64,000 nucleotides of DNA from contig CH002693.1 of assembly GCA_000149265.1 (NCBI GenBank), positions 69,288-133,287 on the forward strand, given 5' to 3'. Source of the stretch: Ciona savignyi (taxonomy: Eukaryota; Chordata; Ascidiacea; Phlebobranchia; Cionidae). A program made the position numbers and the translations under genes. Positions within the stretch are counted from its first letter, which is position 1; each line of letters begins with the position of its first letter. Below the pieces are notes generated by a model. The model was given only the letters and a program-made list of their open reading frames with translations. It made no database searches and was not told the DNA's origin. Of this stretch, positions 12,300 through 24,612 are shown piece by piece.

Positions 12300-13612
12300 T
12301 AGCGTTAACTATGACCAAGGCCGCTGAGTAGTTGCTAAATGCACTGTCACATAACCCTAGTTGAGAATATATGAGATCCACCCATTTAAGATGTGAGTGT
12401 TATTAACCAGTACTCTACCGTAGAGTGCCATTTGGCCATACGATAAGTATGCGTAACTGATTGTGCAATAGCATTAAAACCACGGTATTCGGGACTACTC
12501 ATTCATAGACAACTTGTTCATTGATTAATTAAGAAGGACGACAGTGGCACGATTTCGGCTCGCGTCTGTGTTGTTTACTTACTACACATTCCATTCCTAA
12601 AGGTGCCAACGTGGAACTGGCGAGAAATAATTTGACAGTGAGTGGACATGAGTCGTAGATAGTATTCCTGTGAGTCAGGACGCCATGTGCTTTATTCCCG
12701 AGTTCTGGAGCGATTACAGTGCGTTGCATAATCCTGGCTTTATAGCCGTACGGTGTTTTTGAGGGTTTTAGTTTCATACCATCACATTATAAGATTCAAA
12801 ACTTGGCCAGGTTTCGTACTGGGCTGTTTTGAGTAGAAATTGGAATACAAATCCGTCGCTATAATCATTCGGGGAATTAATCTTTTATTCAGCATGGTAG
12901 ATTTCTTTTTTCTGGGTTAAGTTTCGAACCCATATTGGCTCCGTTCATTTTTAAAGTAAAAATTGTTATATGGTTCGGTAGCATTAACCACTGGGCCACA
13001 CAATATTTAAATCTCGCTACACATGCCATTAAGGCGACTACTTAAACCAGCTTTGAACCTAGGATAACTGGACACACCTAAATATTTTATAATTAATATA
13101 GCAAATACGTTAGTTGGGGGCGTTAACGTTCGGCCATGCGATCACTCAATACCTCGTCCCTGTAATGGCGTTAATGGCAACCCGTAGTGACAGCGACATG
13201 TATCCGCACTTACCACTAGTTACTCACTACACATTTGAAAGAGCCTTTAAAACTTCTTAAGATTCATATCTGCCTTTTGCGAACAAATATAACGTATTCT
13301 CGGATTTTCAAATGCCAGAAACGTCGAAATTTAAAGAAAGTTTTATTTTTGCCGTAATTGTTCACGGTTCCGCAAAGGTCTTGTGATCTTAAGTTTATTT
13401 TACACTTGAATACGTGAGACAGCAAAGCATATGCTTCTACGGTGTTTGTTTTATTTTCTACATTAGTCGATGACATACATATACGTGGGTTTGAACATCT
13501 ATTTTTCTATTTTTTACCCTAAAAAGGGATGTTTTAAGCTTATGTAGAGCATTTTAAAGATTTTTAGCATTACATTTAAAATATTTCTTTTTGGAATTCT
13601 TACATTTAAAAT

Positions 13613-14075
13613 GGGACATATTATCGATAATTTTGACACTGAAAAATAGGTATTTGCTTCAACCGAAGTAATTTGTGTTACAACACAATTAAACCTCAGT
13701 GGGGTTTGCATAATTTATATTTATGCCATAACTTTTACATTTTTTTAAGCATTTTGACACTGAAAAATATGTAATTGCTTGAATCGGTCTAAATTTTTTG
13801 CAACACAATAAAAACTCCAGTGGGGTTGCATAATTTATATTTATGCCGTATTTTTTTTTACATTTTTAAGCATTTTGACAATGAAAAATAGTTAATTGCT
13901 TCAATTAATCTAATTTTTGTTGCAACACAATAAAAACTCCAGTGGGGTTGCATAATTTATATTAATGCCGTAATTTTTTACATTTTTTCAAGAATTTTGA
14001 CATTGAAAAATAGGTTATGGCTTCAATCGGTCTAATTTTTTTTGCAGCCCAATAAAAACTCAAGTGGGGGTGTGT
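13613..14075 (+). repeat. 121-bp satellite block 2 (about 3.7 units)
   Basis: The start motif TTTTGACACTGAAAAAT or a close variant recurs at about 13631, 13752, 13873 and 13995, a period of 121-122 bases. Each unit has AACTCCAGTGGGGTTGCATA in the middle. The block is preceded by TGGGACATATTATCGATAA, the same flank (reverse complemented) as the end of block 1. Confidence 0.85.
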
Positions 14076-14361
14076 ATACCGACAACGTGGGTGTCACGTC
14101 AAACAAAACTATGCACATATTAGCTGAGGTAGAAACGTATTAAATACAAATTAATAATTACAGAAAACTACGCAAGTCGGTTTTATATTGTTGATTTAAC
14201 TTGACATTTAAAGGCAATCAAGGTCACAGTTGAAGGTTATTACGTGTCGTTTAGATTTTTGTTAGCCCGTGTTAGACACAGCAGACGAAGCCAAGTCAAA
14301 TAATTAAATGTTTTCCTAGAGAATAAGTCATTAATGCTGCTAAATTAGGACTGCTTGAATA

Positions 14362-14461
14362 NNNNNNNNNNNNNNNNNNNNNNNNNNNNNNNNNNNNNNN
14401 NNNNNNNNNNNNNNNNNNNNNNNNNNNNNNNNNNNNNNNNNNNNNNNNNNNNNNNNNNNNN
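14362..14461. other. Assembly gap, 100 N
   Basis: A run of exactly 100 N, the same size as the other two gaps, so it is a placeholder and not a measured length. Confidence 0.95.
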
Positions 14462-14704
14462 CAGTTTCCATCTGCTGATTTTAGATTTTTAAAAATAGGG
14501 GGAAACTATACAATTCTTAATTGATTCTTGTGTTATTAAAATCAGAACACAATCATAAATTACTAACTACATCTAATACGAATGCAAAAATTAATCACCC
14601 TATTTAAGCTACAAAAAAAAACATCATTAAATCACAAAAATAGTATTTCAGTTACGCAAGCTTAATCAGCCTCTACGAAGCTGCAAAATACATTAAGTTT
14701 GGGA

Positions 14705-14970
14705 TTGTGGGTGCCTCTAAATACTACAGGTCCGCTTTGAGCGCTTGGATCACGTAGATTGCTATGGAAAGTAATTCTAACCCTGTCCCAAACACTAATC
14801 TCAACCCCAGAACTAACTTTAACCCCAACCCTAACATTATTATCACGGGTTTTGTAATTACGAAGTATAGTAAGCGATCCAAGCGATTCAAGTGCTCCAA
14901 GCGATTTAAGCGATCCATGCGCTCCAATAAAGCGGTCCAAACGGTCCTGTAGTATTTAGAGGTACCGTGG
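14705..14970. mobile_element. MITE with about 27-bp terminal inverted repeats
   Basis: The left end GTGCCTCTAAATACTACAGG and the right end CCTGTAGTATTTAGAGGTAC are reverse complements apart from one base. Between them lie AACCCCAGAACTAACTTTAA, similar to the interior of the GGGAGG-arm MITEs, and a run of roughly 9-base units of the AAGCGATCC type (14871-14940). Confidence 0.75.
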
Positions 14971-15059
14971 GATTGTAACCTGTCGCACGTTATAAAAATT
15001 AGACGTAAAGTACCAGGTAAACCATGGCACACATCGTAAGCACGTAACGACATTTATGG

Positions 15060-15290
15060 TCCGACCGGTTAGTCTGGTGGTTTAGTGCGGCGCGTTTCAA
15101 CTACTTGGTTTTTAAGGTTTAAAACTGGTCGCCAGCTAGTCGGTTGTGTCCTTGGGCAAGGAACTTAACGGACATTGCCTTAACCCAGCGGATTAATGGG
15201 TTCTACCAAATTGAAGGAACGTGTGAATCATACACAACACACTACAATACCCCCTTGGTTTTCCATTTCACGGGGATAAACATAAAAATG
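15060..15290 (+). mobile_element. SINE family A with internal deletion
   Basis: The tRNA-like head GACCGGTTAGTCTGGTGGTT, GTCCTTGGGCAAGGAACTTA and AACCCAGCGGATTAATGGGT are present. The segment with GTAACCCGACGGTGGGCGCG is missing, and the copy jumps from ACACACTACAATA to CCCCCTTGGTTTTCC. Confidence 0.85.
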
Positions 15291-16479
15291 AAAGTTTAAA
15301 ACTTGGATTAAAAAGATTTAGCGCATTGGCGATTTTAAATGTTACAGTAAACGTACATTTCCTGTAGATGTTAGTTTAAGAATACGTTACTACAAAAACT
15401 ACAGATCTTATCCGACATATAATATAACTGTTTCATTCGCAGGATTCAAAAATAGCTCCATTCTCTGTATAAGCAATTTAAAAGACATTAGGGGGAATAT
15501 GAACACCAATCATCGTTTTGTACCAATTGGCGACAAATCGGGTTTTCCGTACTAAATTCAGAGCAATTCTCGATTAATCGGGGGACAATGGTTGTACATT
15601 AATGCGTCATAAAACGTACTCTTTCACTGCAGACAAGCTCGGTGACGTGACGATTTTCGCGGAATTTCGCGGCCGAAAACCGGTCTCGTTATCAATCTTA
15701 CCCGAAAACCGTCCCAAAATAGCTTTTAATAACCGTACCGTCTTATCAGCGTTCTTATCTTTACCGCGACGTGACTCTTAATGTTCATTTCCTGCTCCCA
15801 TTGTTACGCAATAATTAACGCAACGTACCACCGATTTTGTGCTTCAAAATATTTAACAAATTTATAACAATACTGGCTCCATGCAATAAGTCATTTGGAA
15901 ATCATAGCTTACTACCACCATTGATGAATCAGTTGGTATCGGTTAACAATTTACTAAGGAATTACTCTCTAATTAAAGCAGTCCTTGTAAGGTTATTTAA
16001 AGACATTGCAAAAAATAATAATCGGTGGTTGCAACGGCTTTGCCAAACATTCCTTCCAAATGTGACCATATTCAAAGCAGTCTTTATTAAATTTATCTTG
16101 GTATAAGGTAATCTGACGATTATCTATGTGGTTGGGCACATTTTTTCGGATTAATTTTTAATGAAATAAGTTTCGTATCATAAGCTTATCGATTAGAGTA
16201 TTTTTGTTTGTTTTTTTATGTAAAAATTTCTATATAAATCGGTCGCTTTAACCACACAAGTATTTTAAATTTAATGCGCATAAAACATAAATGTTTAAAA
16301 CCAAACCCTTTATCGCCGCCAAGTGATTTATATTTGAGATAAACCTAGTCGCTAAGCGGCGCTTGTCAACTACTACTTTTGAACGTCAAACGCACCCGAT
16401 TCATAAACCGATTAAAAAATACAAATAACGCAAACCCAGTTATTGGAAACTTACCTTGGTAAAAAAAATTGTCGTGTGG

Positions 16480-16540
16480 TCAAATTGTTAACGTGAACGA
16501 TACATGTACCGAATTATATACAATGCAAAAACAGGATTAA
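16480..16540 (+). mobile_element. SINE family B fragment
   Basis: GTCGTGTGGTCAAATTGTTA, ACGTGAACGATACATGTACC and GAATTATATAC match the first half of family B only. Confidence 0.55.
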
Positions 16541-16799
16541 AATAATAAATAAAATTGGAAAAATAAAGTTTCTATTAAAATTCTTACACTAATCTTCAAA
16601 GTAAATTGTTCGGTAAAGCAAAAAAAGTAATTCCATTACACATTAGTATTCGTAATAAATTGTCAACCGAAAATACGCTTCTGCTCGTGAACTTCTATTT
16701 TCGGAGTCAATTTGTTGCGACTAGAACCAAGTGGCTGGAACCGTTTGAGCTAAAAATAGCCGAAGTATTGTCATGCTCTATTGCAACTTTAAGTAGAAA

Positions 16800-17049
16800 T
16801 TAATTCTTCCGGTTTTCAGATAATAAAATGGGGGAAAGGTGAGAAATGTTTCTTACGTTTAAGAGAAAATGTCGTTGGGGTATTTTAAAAAATAAACTAT
16901 TCTATTCATCCATTGGGGCCCATTAATAAATTCTTCCGGTTTTTAGTCAAACAAAATAAAGGAAAACGTGTGAAATCTTTCTTTCGTTTAAGAGAAAATA
17001 ACGACGGGGTATTTTGAAAACTAAACGATTCTTTTCATCCGGTGGGACC
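16800..17049 (+). repeat. Tandem duplication, about 125-bp unit
   Basis: Two adjacent copies start with TTCTTCCGGTTTTCAG and TTCTTCCGGTTTTTAG. Both contain TTTAAGAGAAAAT and GGGGTATTTT, and end TTCATCC-ATTGGGGCCC or TTCATCC-GGTGGGACCC. Confidence 0.75.
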
Positions 17050-17918
17050 CTCGTTCTACCACATTCTTAAAAGTTTGGCTATGAAGCCCTTGATGTCTCT
17101 CTTCTCCTAGCGTCTTAATTGGACACACCCACATTTCTGTCAGGCAAACGCAAATAATTGAACTGTCACCACATTTCAAGACACGCCTGCATCTCGTTAT
17201 GAAAGCACGCACGCAACATTTTTGGTCTGTATTAACAAAGGATTTTAGAAAAACGAGTTCGATTGCGTCTTTGTAAAAGATTTCGCAATAAAATTTTTAC
17301 CTTTTAAACTTTTGTTTGTATTTTTATCTTAAAACACCTGTTTAAAAGTATACGGCCCAGCAGACCCACATTTCTAATGATATTTACAAAAAAATTTACA
17401 ATTTACAATTGTTTATTTTTGTTTTGTTTTTAGTGCTTTAAAAACAATAATTTACCTAAAACTCAATATAGCAAATTGCAATATGCATTGAATTCTACCA
17501 TTAACACATATTACCCCTGCAATTCGACAGCCCTCTTGCGATATAACTCGACTCTAAACGAAATATTCTGCCTATCAATCTTGTTATAACATTTTCGTTT
17601 ACTCATTTATCAGTACAAAACTATACTATTGTATATCCAGTGTACGAAATCTTTATATCGCAATTTAAAAAAATATGTATATAAATTCGCCTAATAAATT
17701 CATAATAAATCTTAATTAATTATTTATTAAATGGATATGATTGGCATTTTATAATCCAATATTTGCGTAGTACTAAAATAAGATATTTACCGACAGAAAT
17801 AAGAAAATTTATACTCATTCCTATTCCACCCTTACAGCGTGGGATTTAAAACTGCGGATTGCAGAAATTGTTACTAATTAACGCCCCAATGGTAGTGTGG
17901 ATTATGGAGCATTATAAC

Positions 17919-18094
17919 CAGTGATGGGCTTCAAGAGGTTCGCATGGGTTTGGTCGAACCCGTTCTTGAAACGTCGGGATAATCACCGATCCGATTCTTG
18001 CTTTTTTACTGACATTAGACCTTTTAGGGAACCTGTTGTTAGTAAGTATGATATAAAAGAGAACCTGTTCTTAAAATTATGAATGCCATCACTT
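17919..18094 (+). mobile_element. hAT-like MITE, about 175 bp
   Basis: It starts CAGTGATGGGCTTCAAGAGG and ends GCCATCACTT, close to an inverted repeat. It shares GGGATAATCACCGATCC and GGGAACCTGTTGTTAGTAAG with 24072-24247. Confidence 0.75.
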
Positions 18095-18883
18095 GATATA
18101 ACCTTGTTTTGCATTAATTTAAATAGTTCCCTCGTTTCATATGTCCCTCCATTGCTATCATATCATAATATAATTCTATCAAACAAATACTTACGATTAT
18201 TTAACTTTTTTTCCACGTTCTTTAATCTTATATTCAAAATTGTGCACACATAAAATCTGTAAAATATTATTTTTAATCTTGGATTAATACGATAAGTATT
18301 TTAGTGATTAAATACGCAACTAAGTTAAGTTGTTTTTAGCATTTGAATATGCGCCTAATTAGTACTGGTAAGTATTGCAATGAATAAATACACGCCTGAG
18401 TACTGGTAAGTTTTTTAGAATTTTAATATGTGCCTAATAAATACTGTTAAGTATTATATAGTGCTTAACTATACGCCTAAGCACTGTCAACCTCTTTAGC
18501 TTAAAGACGAATTTACTTTCTCGTCAGCTATAGGAAACGCATAAAAATGTCACATTTAATTCGCATTTATACTTTAATCCTGTGAAGTTTTTCACATTTT
18601 AATCTTTTTACACAATTTTCCCATTAGGCCCGCGTTTAAGAGGTTGGTGCGAAAATAGTTGGCTAATTATAGTTGTTTATAGTATGTTTATAGCGATTTT
18701 TGCGATTTTAATAACAGATAAAATCCCAGCACGACTTGGAAATGTCATGACCTTGAACCGGTTCGCTCGTTTTCTGTGTAAAAGGTTAATGGATTCTAGT
18801 CATACTAGTTTGTATGCTGCTATAAACTATACAACTATATATCTTATCGTTTGGCTAGATTTGTCGAATTTATGGTCGAATAT

Positions 18884-19152
18884 TCGACCGGTTAGTCTGA
18901 TGGTTTAGCCGAAGGGTTGCAGATTCGAATCTGGTTTCTAGCTAGCTGTAGTTGTGTCCTTGAACAAAGTACTTAACGGACATCACCTGAACCCAGTGAA
19001 TTTATGGGTTCTACCAAATTAAAGGACCGTGTCTATCATACACAACACACAATATCATACACAACACACAATAGCTCCTGTAACCCGATGGTGGACGCGA
19101 GGTAATCTGACGATTGCTCGTGTGTTAAGCTGCTTGGTGTTATCTTATCCTT
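18884..19152 (+). mobile_element. SINE family A, complete but altered
   Basis: CGACCGGTTAGTCTGATGGT with part of the head missing, GTGTCCTTGAACAAAGTACT, and a short local duplication of ATCATACACAACACACAATA (two copies near 19030-19070). It ends TATCTTATCC. Confidence 0.8.
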
Positions 19153-19986
19153 TGTTTTAAAACATTACTATGAAATCCATATTACCAGAGAAAATCTGTA
19201 TTAAAATGTTGAACCGCGATTATCAACCATTAAATTGATTTAAACATAAATAATTTTACAGAAAAAAAGCTGTATATATTATTATTTAATAAGTTTAATC
19301 GGTCCAATTTGGTTTAAAGATTCATTTACCGTTATTTTCGGATAGGTTACCAAGAAAACCTGCATTCAAGTGTTAAAACAACGATTAATCGCTCGTTAAA
19401 TTGGCCTAAATAGATTGTATTAACGGATTTAAACATGAATATTTGACAAGAGAATTTTAGTAAAAAATGATTCTGTAGAAATGCCTCGATAACGCGACAG
19501 TAACTAAATTTATAGAAATGTCAGATTTATAGAAAAATATTTTACCACGATTATTAATTAAATGAAGCTCTCGATGGTCAAGACAGAGGCAATGATTATG
19601 AACAGGTATGTCTACAGTTGGGTTGCAGAAGCTGTTCTAAAGTGCTTTTTATTTTATAATACAACTATTCGATTTATACTTAAACATGGAAATATCAATC
19701 AGCGGTAATGCAAAAATTAAAGTAAACCTAATTAATCAGTCTCTGTAAACCATATTAGCATTAGATCGTTTAGTGGGTGGTGATATGTAACAATTTCTAC
19801 AATAGGTTAGGAAGTGGTTAGAATTTAGTATGAATTGACGAATTTTCGTAGTCTTGTATTTCCTCCTTTTAGCACTACCATTCGAAATCATCTATGTTTT
19901 ATACCATTGGGACAAGACGACGCCATTTTTAAGTTTCATTAAATGGTAGCCATGACGGACATTAAACTATTTTTTTAGCTTTAAAC

Positions 19987-20090
19987 GGTCGTGTGGCCGA
20001 ATGGTTAACGCGACCGATTTATATACAAATTTTCTTGGTAAAATGGTATTAATGACGAGCCCATCATGGGATCGAGACTGGTGCCCAATA
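19987..20090 (+). mobile_element. SINE family B copy
   Basis: CGTGTGGCCGAATGGTTAAC, CGACCGATTTATATAC, ACGAGCCCATCATGGGATCG. The middle is replaced by TTTTCTTGGTAAAATGGTAT. Confidence 0.8.
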
Positions 20091-20499
20091 TACTTTTAAT
20101 TTTAAATAAAAGTTTGATTCTTGGGTTTTATGTTTATTATAATAAGTTGCAGCTGAAATAAATATCATAGTGAAGAAACAAGATAAATAGTAAACACATG
20201 TACATATATAAACAAATAGAAAAAAGGCGCGCTAAACGTATATCGTGAAATGCGAGTTACAATACCGGAACGAAAGAAGTATAGAAATGCAGATAATAAA
20301 AAATTAATAGACGATAAAAAATACAAAAAATGGAAAATAGTATTGCGCGAGATTGTGTTTTTTTACAACTGAAAACTATGATACAAAATAAACAAAACGC
20401 TGCGCAATAGTTCAACGAGTTCTCCAAGCCGCATGGTGGCGCTGTTCCCCCCACTAGTGTTCTTTGCCGAAGTGATAAGTTGTGACGATGAATCAATTA

Positions 20500-23324
20500 T
20501 TATCGTGAGTCGCATTCTCTCTGCGCTCTGGCAGATGATACGCCGCGTAGAATGGCATTCGTGAAGCATTCATCGAAGGCTAGTTCACTCACAGGTTTTA
20601 TAGGGCGCCTGGAAATGAAAAAAATGCATTGAAATCTCCCAATTATGTTTATTTTGTTCCTTTTTTAATCGGAATAAATTTCGAACCACTGAAGGGTTCG
20701 TTGTTAGGACATATTTTTGCATATAATTCTGTATATGAATCGGCCGTGATAACCATTAGGCCGCACGACCGTTTCCAAATGTTAAAATCCCCAAAAGAAT
20801 CTTTTAAAAAACAACCTGCACCGCCTTGGTAACACCTCTTAGGGAAATCTTAATTTGTTTAAAAACGCCTGGGACACATGTAGATGCCATACAATCGTGT
20901 AAAAAGTTGAGGGGTCAGAGAAACAAAAGCTCGCACGCGTTGATCCCCGATTCCTACGTCCAACTTCCACCCATATTCGGAAATATTGCGTCAGAAATAG
21001 TCTCTTCAAGTAACACGAGCTTTCCGGGTGGCTTTATCGTCATAATTGCAGTTATTTTATAACAATAGGAGACATTAGTTCTCCAGGTGCATAGGTATCA
21101 AATGAAACCAAAAAAACAAGAACTTTGTACCCCCCATAGGTAGCTTACAAGATGGTTCGAAATATTTCCTTGGAGACGCAAAAATAACACCCAGCAAGAG
21201 ACGTGTTTGATTGGCCAGTTTAAAACGACACCCGAGAGCTTTAGCCAATGAGAAAGTAGTTATATTTCATGACGTTGCGACATCTCTTTTACAGTCCTTG
21301 CTTTGCAATATGGAACCCACCAAAAGAGCTTTTAATCCGCGCTTTATCAGTCTATCATCTCGGTTAGAACTATATGCGCGAAATTTTTTGACGTCCATTT
21401 TGGGGGTTTAATTTTTAGATTTTTTTAAATTAGAAAATTAGACATTTGATTACACAACCTAAGCCTAAGTAATTTTAATAATTTCCCTCCCTTCTATTTT
21501 TTGTACACTTCTCGTTAGTTAATATCAAAAAGTAAACGTTTGTTCGGTAGAAAATTATTTTTCGAGCTGTTTTAAATGGCGTAGATTTTATATTCCTTTT
21601 TTAATAAAGTTGTACTGCACGGACAGCGATTCTAATTATGATTTTTTAAAAAAATTATAATTTTTTCACTTTAATATTTTCCGTTTAAAGGTTATACTTT
21701 CACTAATGAAAGTAAAGTAAAAATCGTCGGTGTACCCTACAAGTTTATACAGAAAAAACATTAACCTTCTTAAACTATGGTTTCAAGAAAAATATAAATT
21801 GTTGAACTAGTTTTAAATTGAGATTATAGAGAGTGCGATATATTACGAGTTATTGCGTCTTTTTTACATTTGTGCGCTTTTTTGGTTTATCTAAGACATG
21901 ACCTATAATATCAAGGATATATAGTTTGTCCTATTTGCCAATTTTCACATATTTTTACTCTAGTTTTACTTACCTCGAAAAAACTCTCGCAGATTCAATT
22001 TGTTTCAGTTGTTTTTGATGAAGTTTTGCTTGCTCCTTGACTATCCACGCTTCGGCTCCAAGGAAACTCCGTACGCGGCGATTCAACGCACCAGAACCCC
22101 GCCGAAGTAGCCTTCTGACCTCGATCTTTGTGAGGAGTTTTATAAGTTCAATCTCTCTTCGTTCGATTTCGGACGTTTCTTTATCCGCCTCCAGTTCGTC
22201 AATAATTTCCGTTAGAATTGCATTCGTACTGAAATTATATAATAAAATAATTTATGCATTCAGTTATGGAAAATAAATTTCGTGCCCCGCCCAAAATAAC
22301 TGTAGACGTTAAAAACGAGCTTTACTTCTTTAGATATTTATTTTAAAATATTTTTAAATGAAATAATGAAACTGAAACACAACTATAAATTATCAATTTG
22401 TGTAATGTCACTATTTAAATAAAATAAATATACAAACAGTTTAACAGCTAATTAATGTTTCCATCGGGTACTAAATTTAAATTTAAAGCATAAAACCAAC
22501 TGTGTCGTGAAGATAAATAGGGTAAAGTTAAAGAAATACTAATTCAGGGTTACTTTTCCATGTTGAGACGTTTTTAGTGACCATATAAATACTTAGGTTT
22601 TTCAAACGGAATATAGATAGTTCGATGTGTCCTTTGGGCAAGGCACTTAACGGACATTGCCTGAACCCAGCGGATTAATGGGTTCTACCAAATTGAAGGA
22701 ACATGTCTATCATATACAACACACTGAAATAGCTCCGGTAACCCGACGGTGGGCGCGAGGTGATCTGAAGATTGCCCGTGTTTTGCCCCCTTGGTTTTCC
22801 CATTCACGGCGGAAAACCATATATATATAGTAATGTTTTTTAAACCTTGGGTATAGTTAAATCCTGTATTGGAAAAACGTAGAACAAAGTTGCGTAATTA
22901 ACGCACGGTCTTGTGGCCGAATGGTTAACGCGACCGATCTAATTTCAATATGAAAACACGGTTTTAGTAACGAGCACATAATTGGTTCGTATTCTATTCC
23001 GTGAAAAGTTGCACAATTAGCTGAAATATCGCCAAATCGAATTGCTTTTCCGAAAACGAAATTGCGACAGATAAACGAAATTTGAAATTTAATTTACCGT
23101 TCCGCATGGTGGAGCTCGTTGCTTGGAACTCGTCTGCCATTTTCCCTGGACGTATGGTGTCTGCAAAACGACAAATTATATTAAAATCTAAACGGACATA
23201 AATGTTTAATCATAGTTAATTTTACCTACCTTTTAATGGGCTTCGAAAGTGTCATTTCAATGGCGATAGTAAGCAGGGCGAAGATAATAAACACTTTTGC
23301 CATAATTGGTTGAGCATTCGACAT
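20500..23324 (-). CDS. Secreted two-cysteine protein 2 (paralogue family, 173 aa)
   Basis: The exons on the complement are 23230-23324, 23098-23160, 21974-22228 and 20500-20608. All three introns are GT-AG and phase 2, and the joined frame is open to TAA. A second ATG eight codons in (MAKVF) may be the true start. The signal peptide core is VFIIFALLTIAIE, and SKPIKR follows. The middle is a long charged helical stretch with several basic pairs (GRR, ERRE, RRLLRR, NRR). The last exon reads RPIKPVSELAFDEC, then 17 residues to Cys170, then DSR. Compared with genes 1 and 3 it has one extra small exon and a longer helical middle. It has only two cysteines, so it is not insulin- or saposin-like. 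The paralogy is inferred from the architecture and the Cys pair, because sequence identity is low. Function unknown. Confidence 0.8.
20657..20771 (-). mobile_element. SINE family B, in the last intron of secreted gene 2
   Basis: On the complement: CGGTCGTGCGGCCTAATGGT, TATCACGGCCGATTCATATA and CCCTTCAGTGGTTCGAAATT, all landmarks of the family. It lies between 20609 and 21973. Confidence 0.75.
22626..22820 (+). mobile_element. SINE family A, 5'-truncated, in an intron of secreted gene 2
   Basis: It begins within GTGTCCTTTGGGCAAGGCAC and runs through GTAACCCGACGGTGGGCGCG to CCCATTCACGGCGGAAAACC. It is inserted antisense to the host gene, in the intron between 22229 and 23097. Confidence 0.85.
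22905..23002 (+). mobile_element. SINE family B, adjacent to the SINE A copy
   Basis: CGGTCTTGTGGCCGAATGGT, AACGCGACCGATCTAATTTC, ACGAGCACATAATTGGTTCG. The tail is lost. It is in the same intron of secreted gene 2. Confidence 0.75.
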
Positions 23325-23374
23325 TTTTAAAAGAAATTTGTAGTTTTTGTTTGCAAATACGATAAAATAAGTAC

Positions 23375-23394
23375 GCTGAAAATAAAAATAAAGA
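23375..23394 (-). promoter_or_regulatory. Splice acceptor just upstream of the start codon, gene 2
   Basis: On the complement, TTTATTTTTATTTTCAG would leave a 51-base leader before the ATG at 23324. It is comparable to the sites before genes 1 and 3. Confidence 0.5.
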
Positions 23395-24071
23395 TGTTTT
23401 TAGTTTTCCAGATTTACTTTATACAATATATTAAATAACCCTTCCAAGATACTGTAGAAACTGTGGCTATGTTAGTTTTGTAAAAAAAAGAAATTTTGAT
23501 TTAAATAATATAGTAATGTCCCCCTAAAGAAGTTAAATCATAAACTTCCTAACGCGATTTAATACCCGCTGCGCTTAAACCTCACTGTCTGGAGACGTTC
23601 CGTCTGATACGGATTGCAAACGACTTCGCGAGACTTTATAGCGATCTTTACTCAATCACACCTAGGACACACCTTCTCATTGACTGCTCTCTCACGTGAC
23701 CTACTCTCGCCACGCTCTACCGCGCATGCTCGTACACACTATTGTGACATCACAAGTCACCATTGTCTTGGGACGACACCCACCACGCGATTGTTGTCCC
23801 GACACAACGAAAATAACTTTGCGAACCTACGCGAAGGACCGTACAGTTGTTTATTTACATGACCTTTACTACGACATTACTATTACCGCCTACACTAGGG
23901 CTAAAAGCAGATGTGTACGTAATTCAAGCCTAAAAACCAACAAAGCTCAAAGTACGATCTTATTCATTAGAGTAAAAACCCGTGTTTACCTCCACGGCGA
24001 TAACTCGCTAAGGGCATTGGAAAAGCTAACATTGTAGATACTTCCACGCGCATACATATACGGGCTGTAGG

Positions 24072-24247
24072 CAGTGATGGAATTCAAGAGGTTCGCATGG
24101 GTTCGGTTGAAACTGTTCTTGGGACGTCGGGATAATCACCGATCCAATTCTTGCTTTTTTACAGACATTGGACCTTTCAGGGAACCTGTTGTTAGTAAGT
24201 ACGATACACAAGAGAACCTGTTCTTTAAATTTTAAATCCCATCACTG
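24072..24247 (+). mobile_element. hAT-like MITE, second copy
   Basis: It starts CAGTGATGGAATTCAAGAGG and ends AATCCCATCACTG, an inverted repeat of the start. The interior matches 17919-18094 closely. Confidence 0.8.
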
Positions 24248-24514
24248 GCTGTATAGGTTTCTGCAGATTCATTACTTAAAGGTTCATTTCACCCCTTATA
24301 TCCTTGAACGTACGTCCTTAAACTAATTGGATGTCTGATCTGAGAGACTGGACATGTCGACGTTGCTTAAATTGAAATAAAGTAAAAAAACCTTTCTTTT
24401 ATACTTTCATGTCGAGTAAGCGATTTTGGCCTTCCTTTTTGCTTCTTAAATTCGTTCAGGCATTCGCGCGTTTTACTTTTCACTTTCTACAACGAGTAAG
24501 TTAATTTTTTACTA

Positions 24515-24612
24515 GGCTAAGATTGGAACACGCAACTGATTCGTTACATGGCCCATTTATTATATAAAATTCTGCATGTGAATCGGTTGCGCTAAATATT
24601 TATCCACACTGC
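24515..24612 (-). mobile_element. SINE family B, diverged
   Basis: On the complement: GGCAGTGTGGATAAATATTT, GCGCAACCGATTCACATGCA and GTGTTCCAATCTTAGCC. The order and spacing fit the family. Confidence 0.5.

Larger units (their letters stand above)
5495..20499. other. Repeat-rich region between secreted genes 1 and 2
   Basis: About 15 kb in which I find no gene that can be supported by splice sites and frame. It contains SINE A and B copies, foldback MITEs, the 121-bp satellite in two inverted blocks, a 100-N gap, local duplications and a hAT-like element, all listed separately. The stretches between them are AT-rich and featureless to the eye. Confidence 0.5.

Noticed and set aside
15837-16106. 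89-codon plus-strand open frame.
   Set aside because: It has no ATG start, no splice context and an AT-rich composition; nothing supports it as coding.
20257-20569. Two overlapping minus-strand open frames.
   Set aside because: They are other frames over and beyond the last exon of secreted gene 2. The splice-supported frame ends at 20500.
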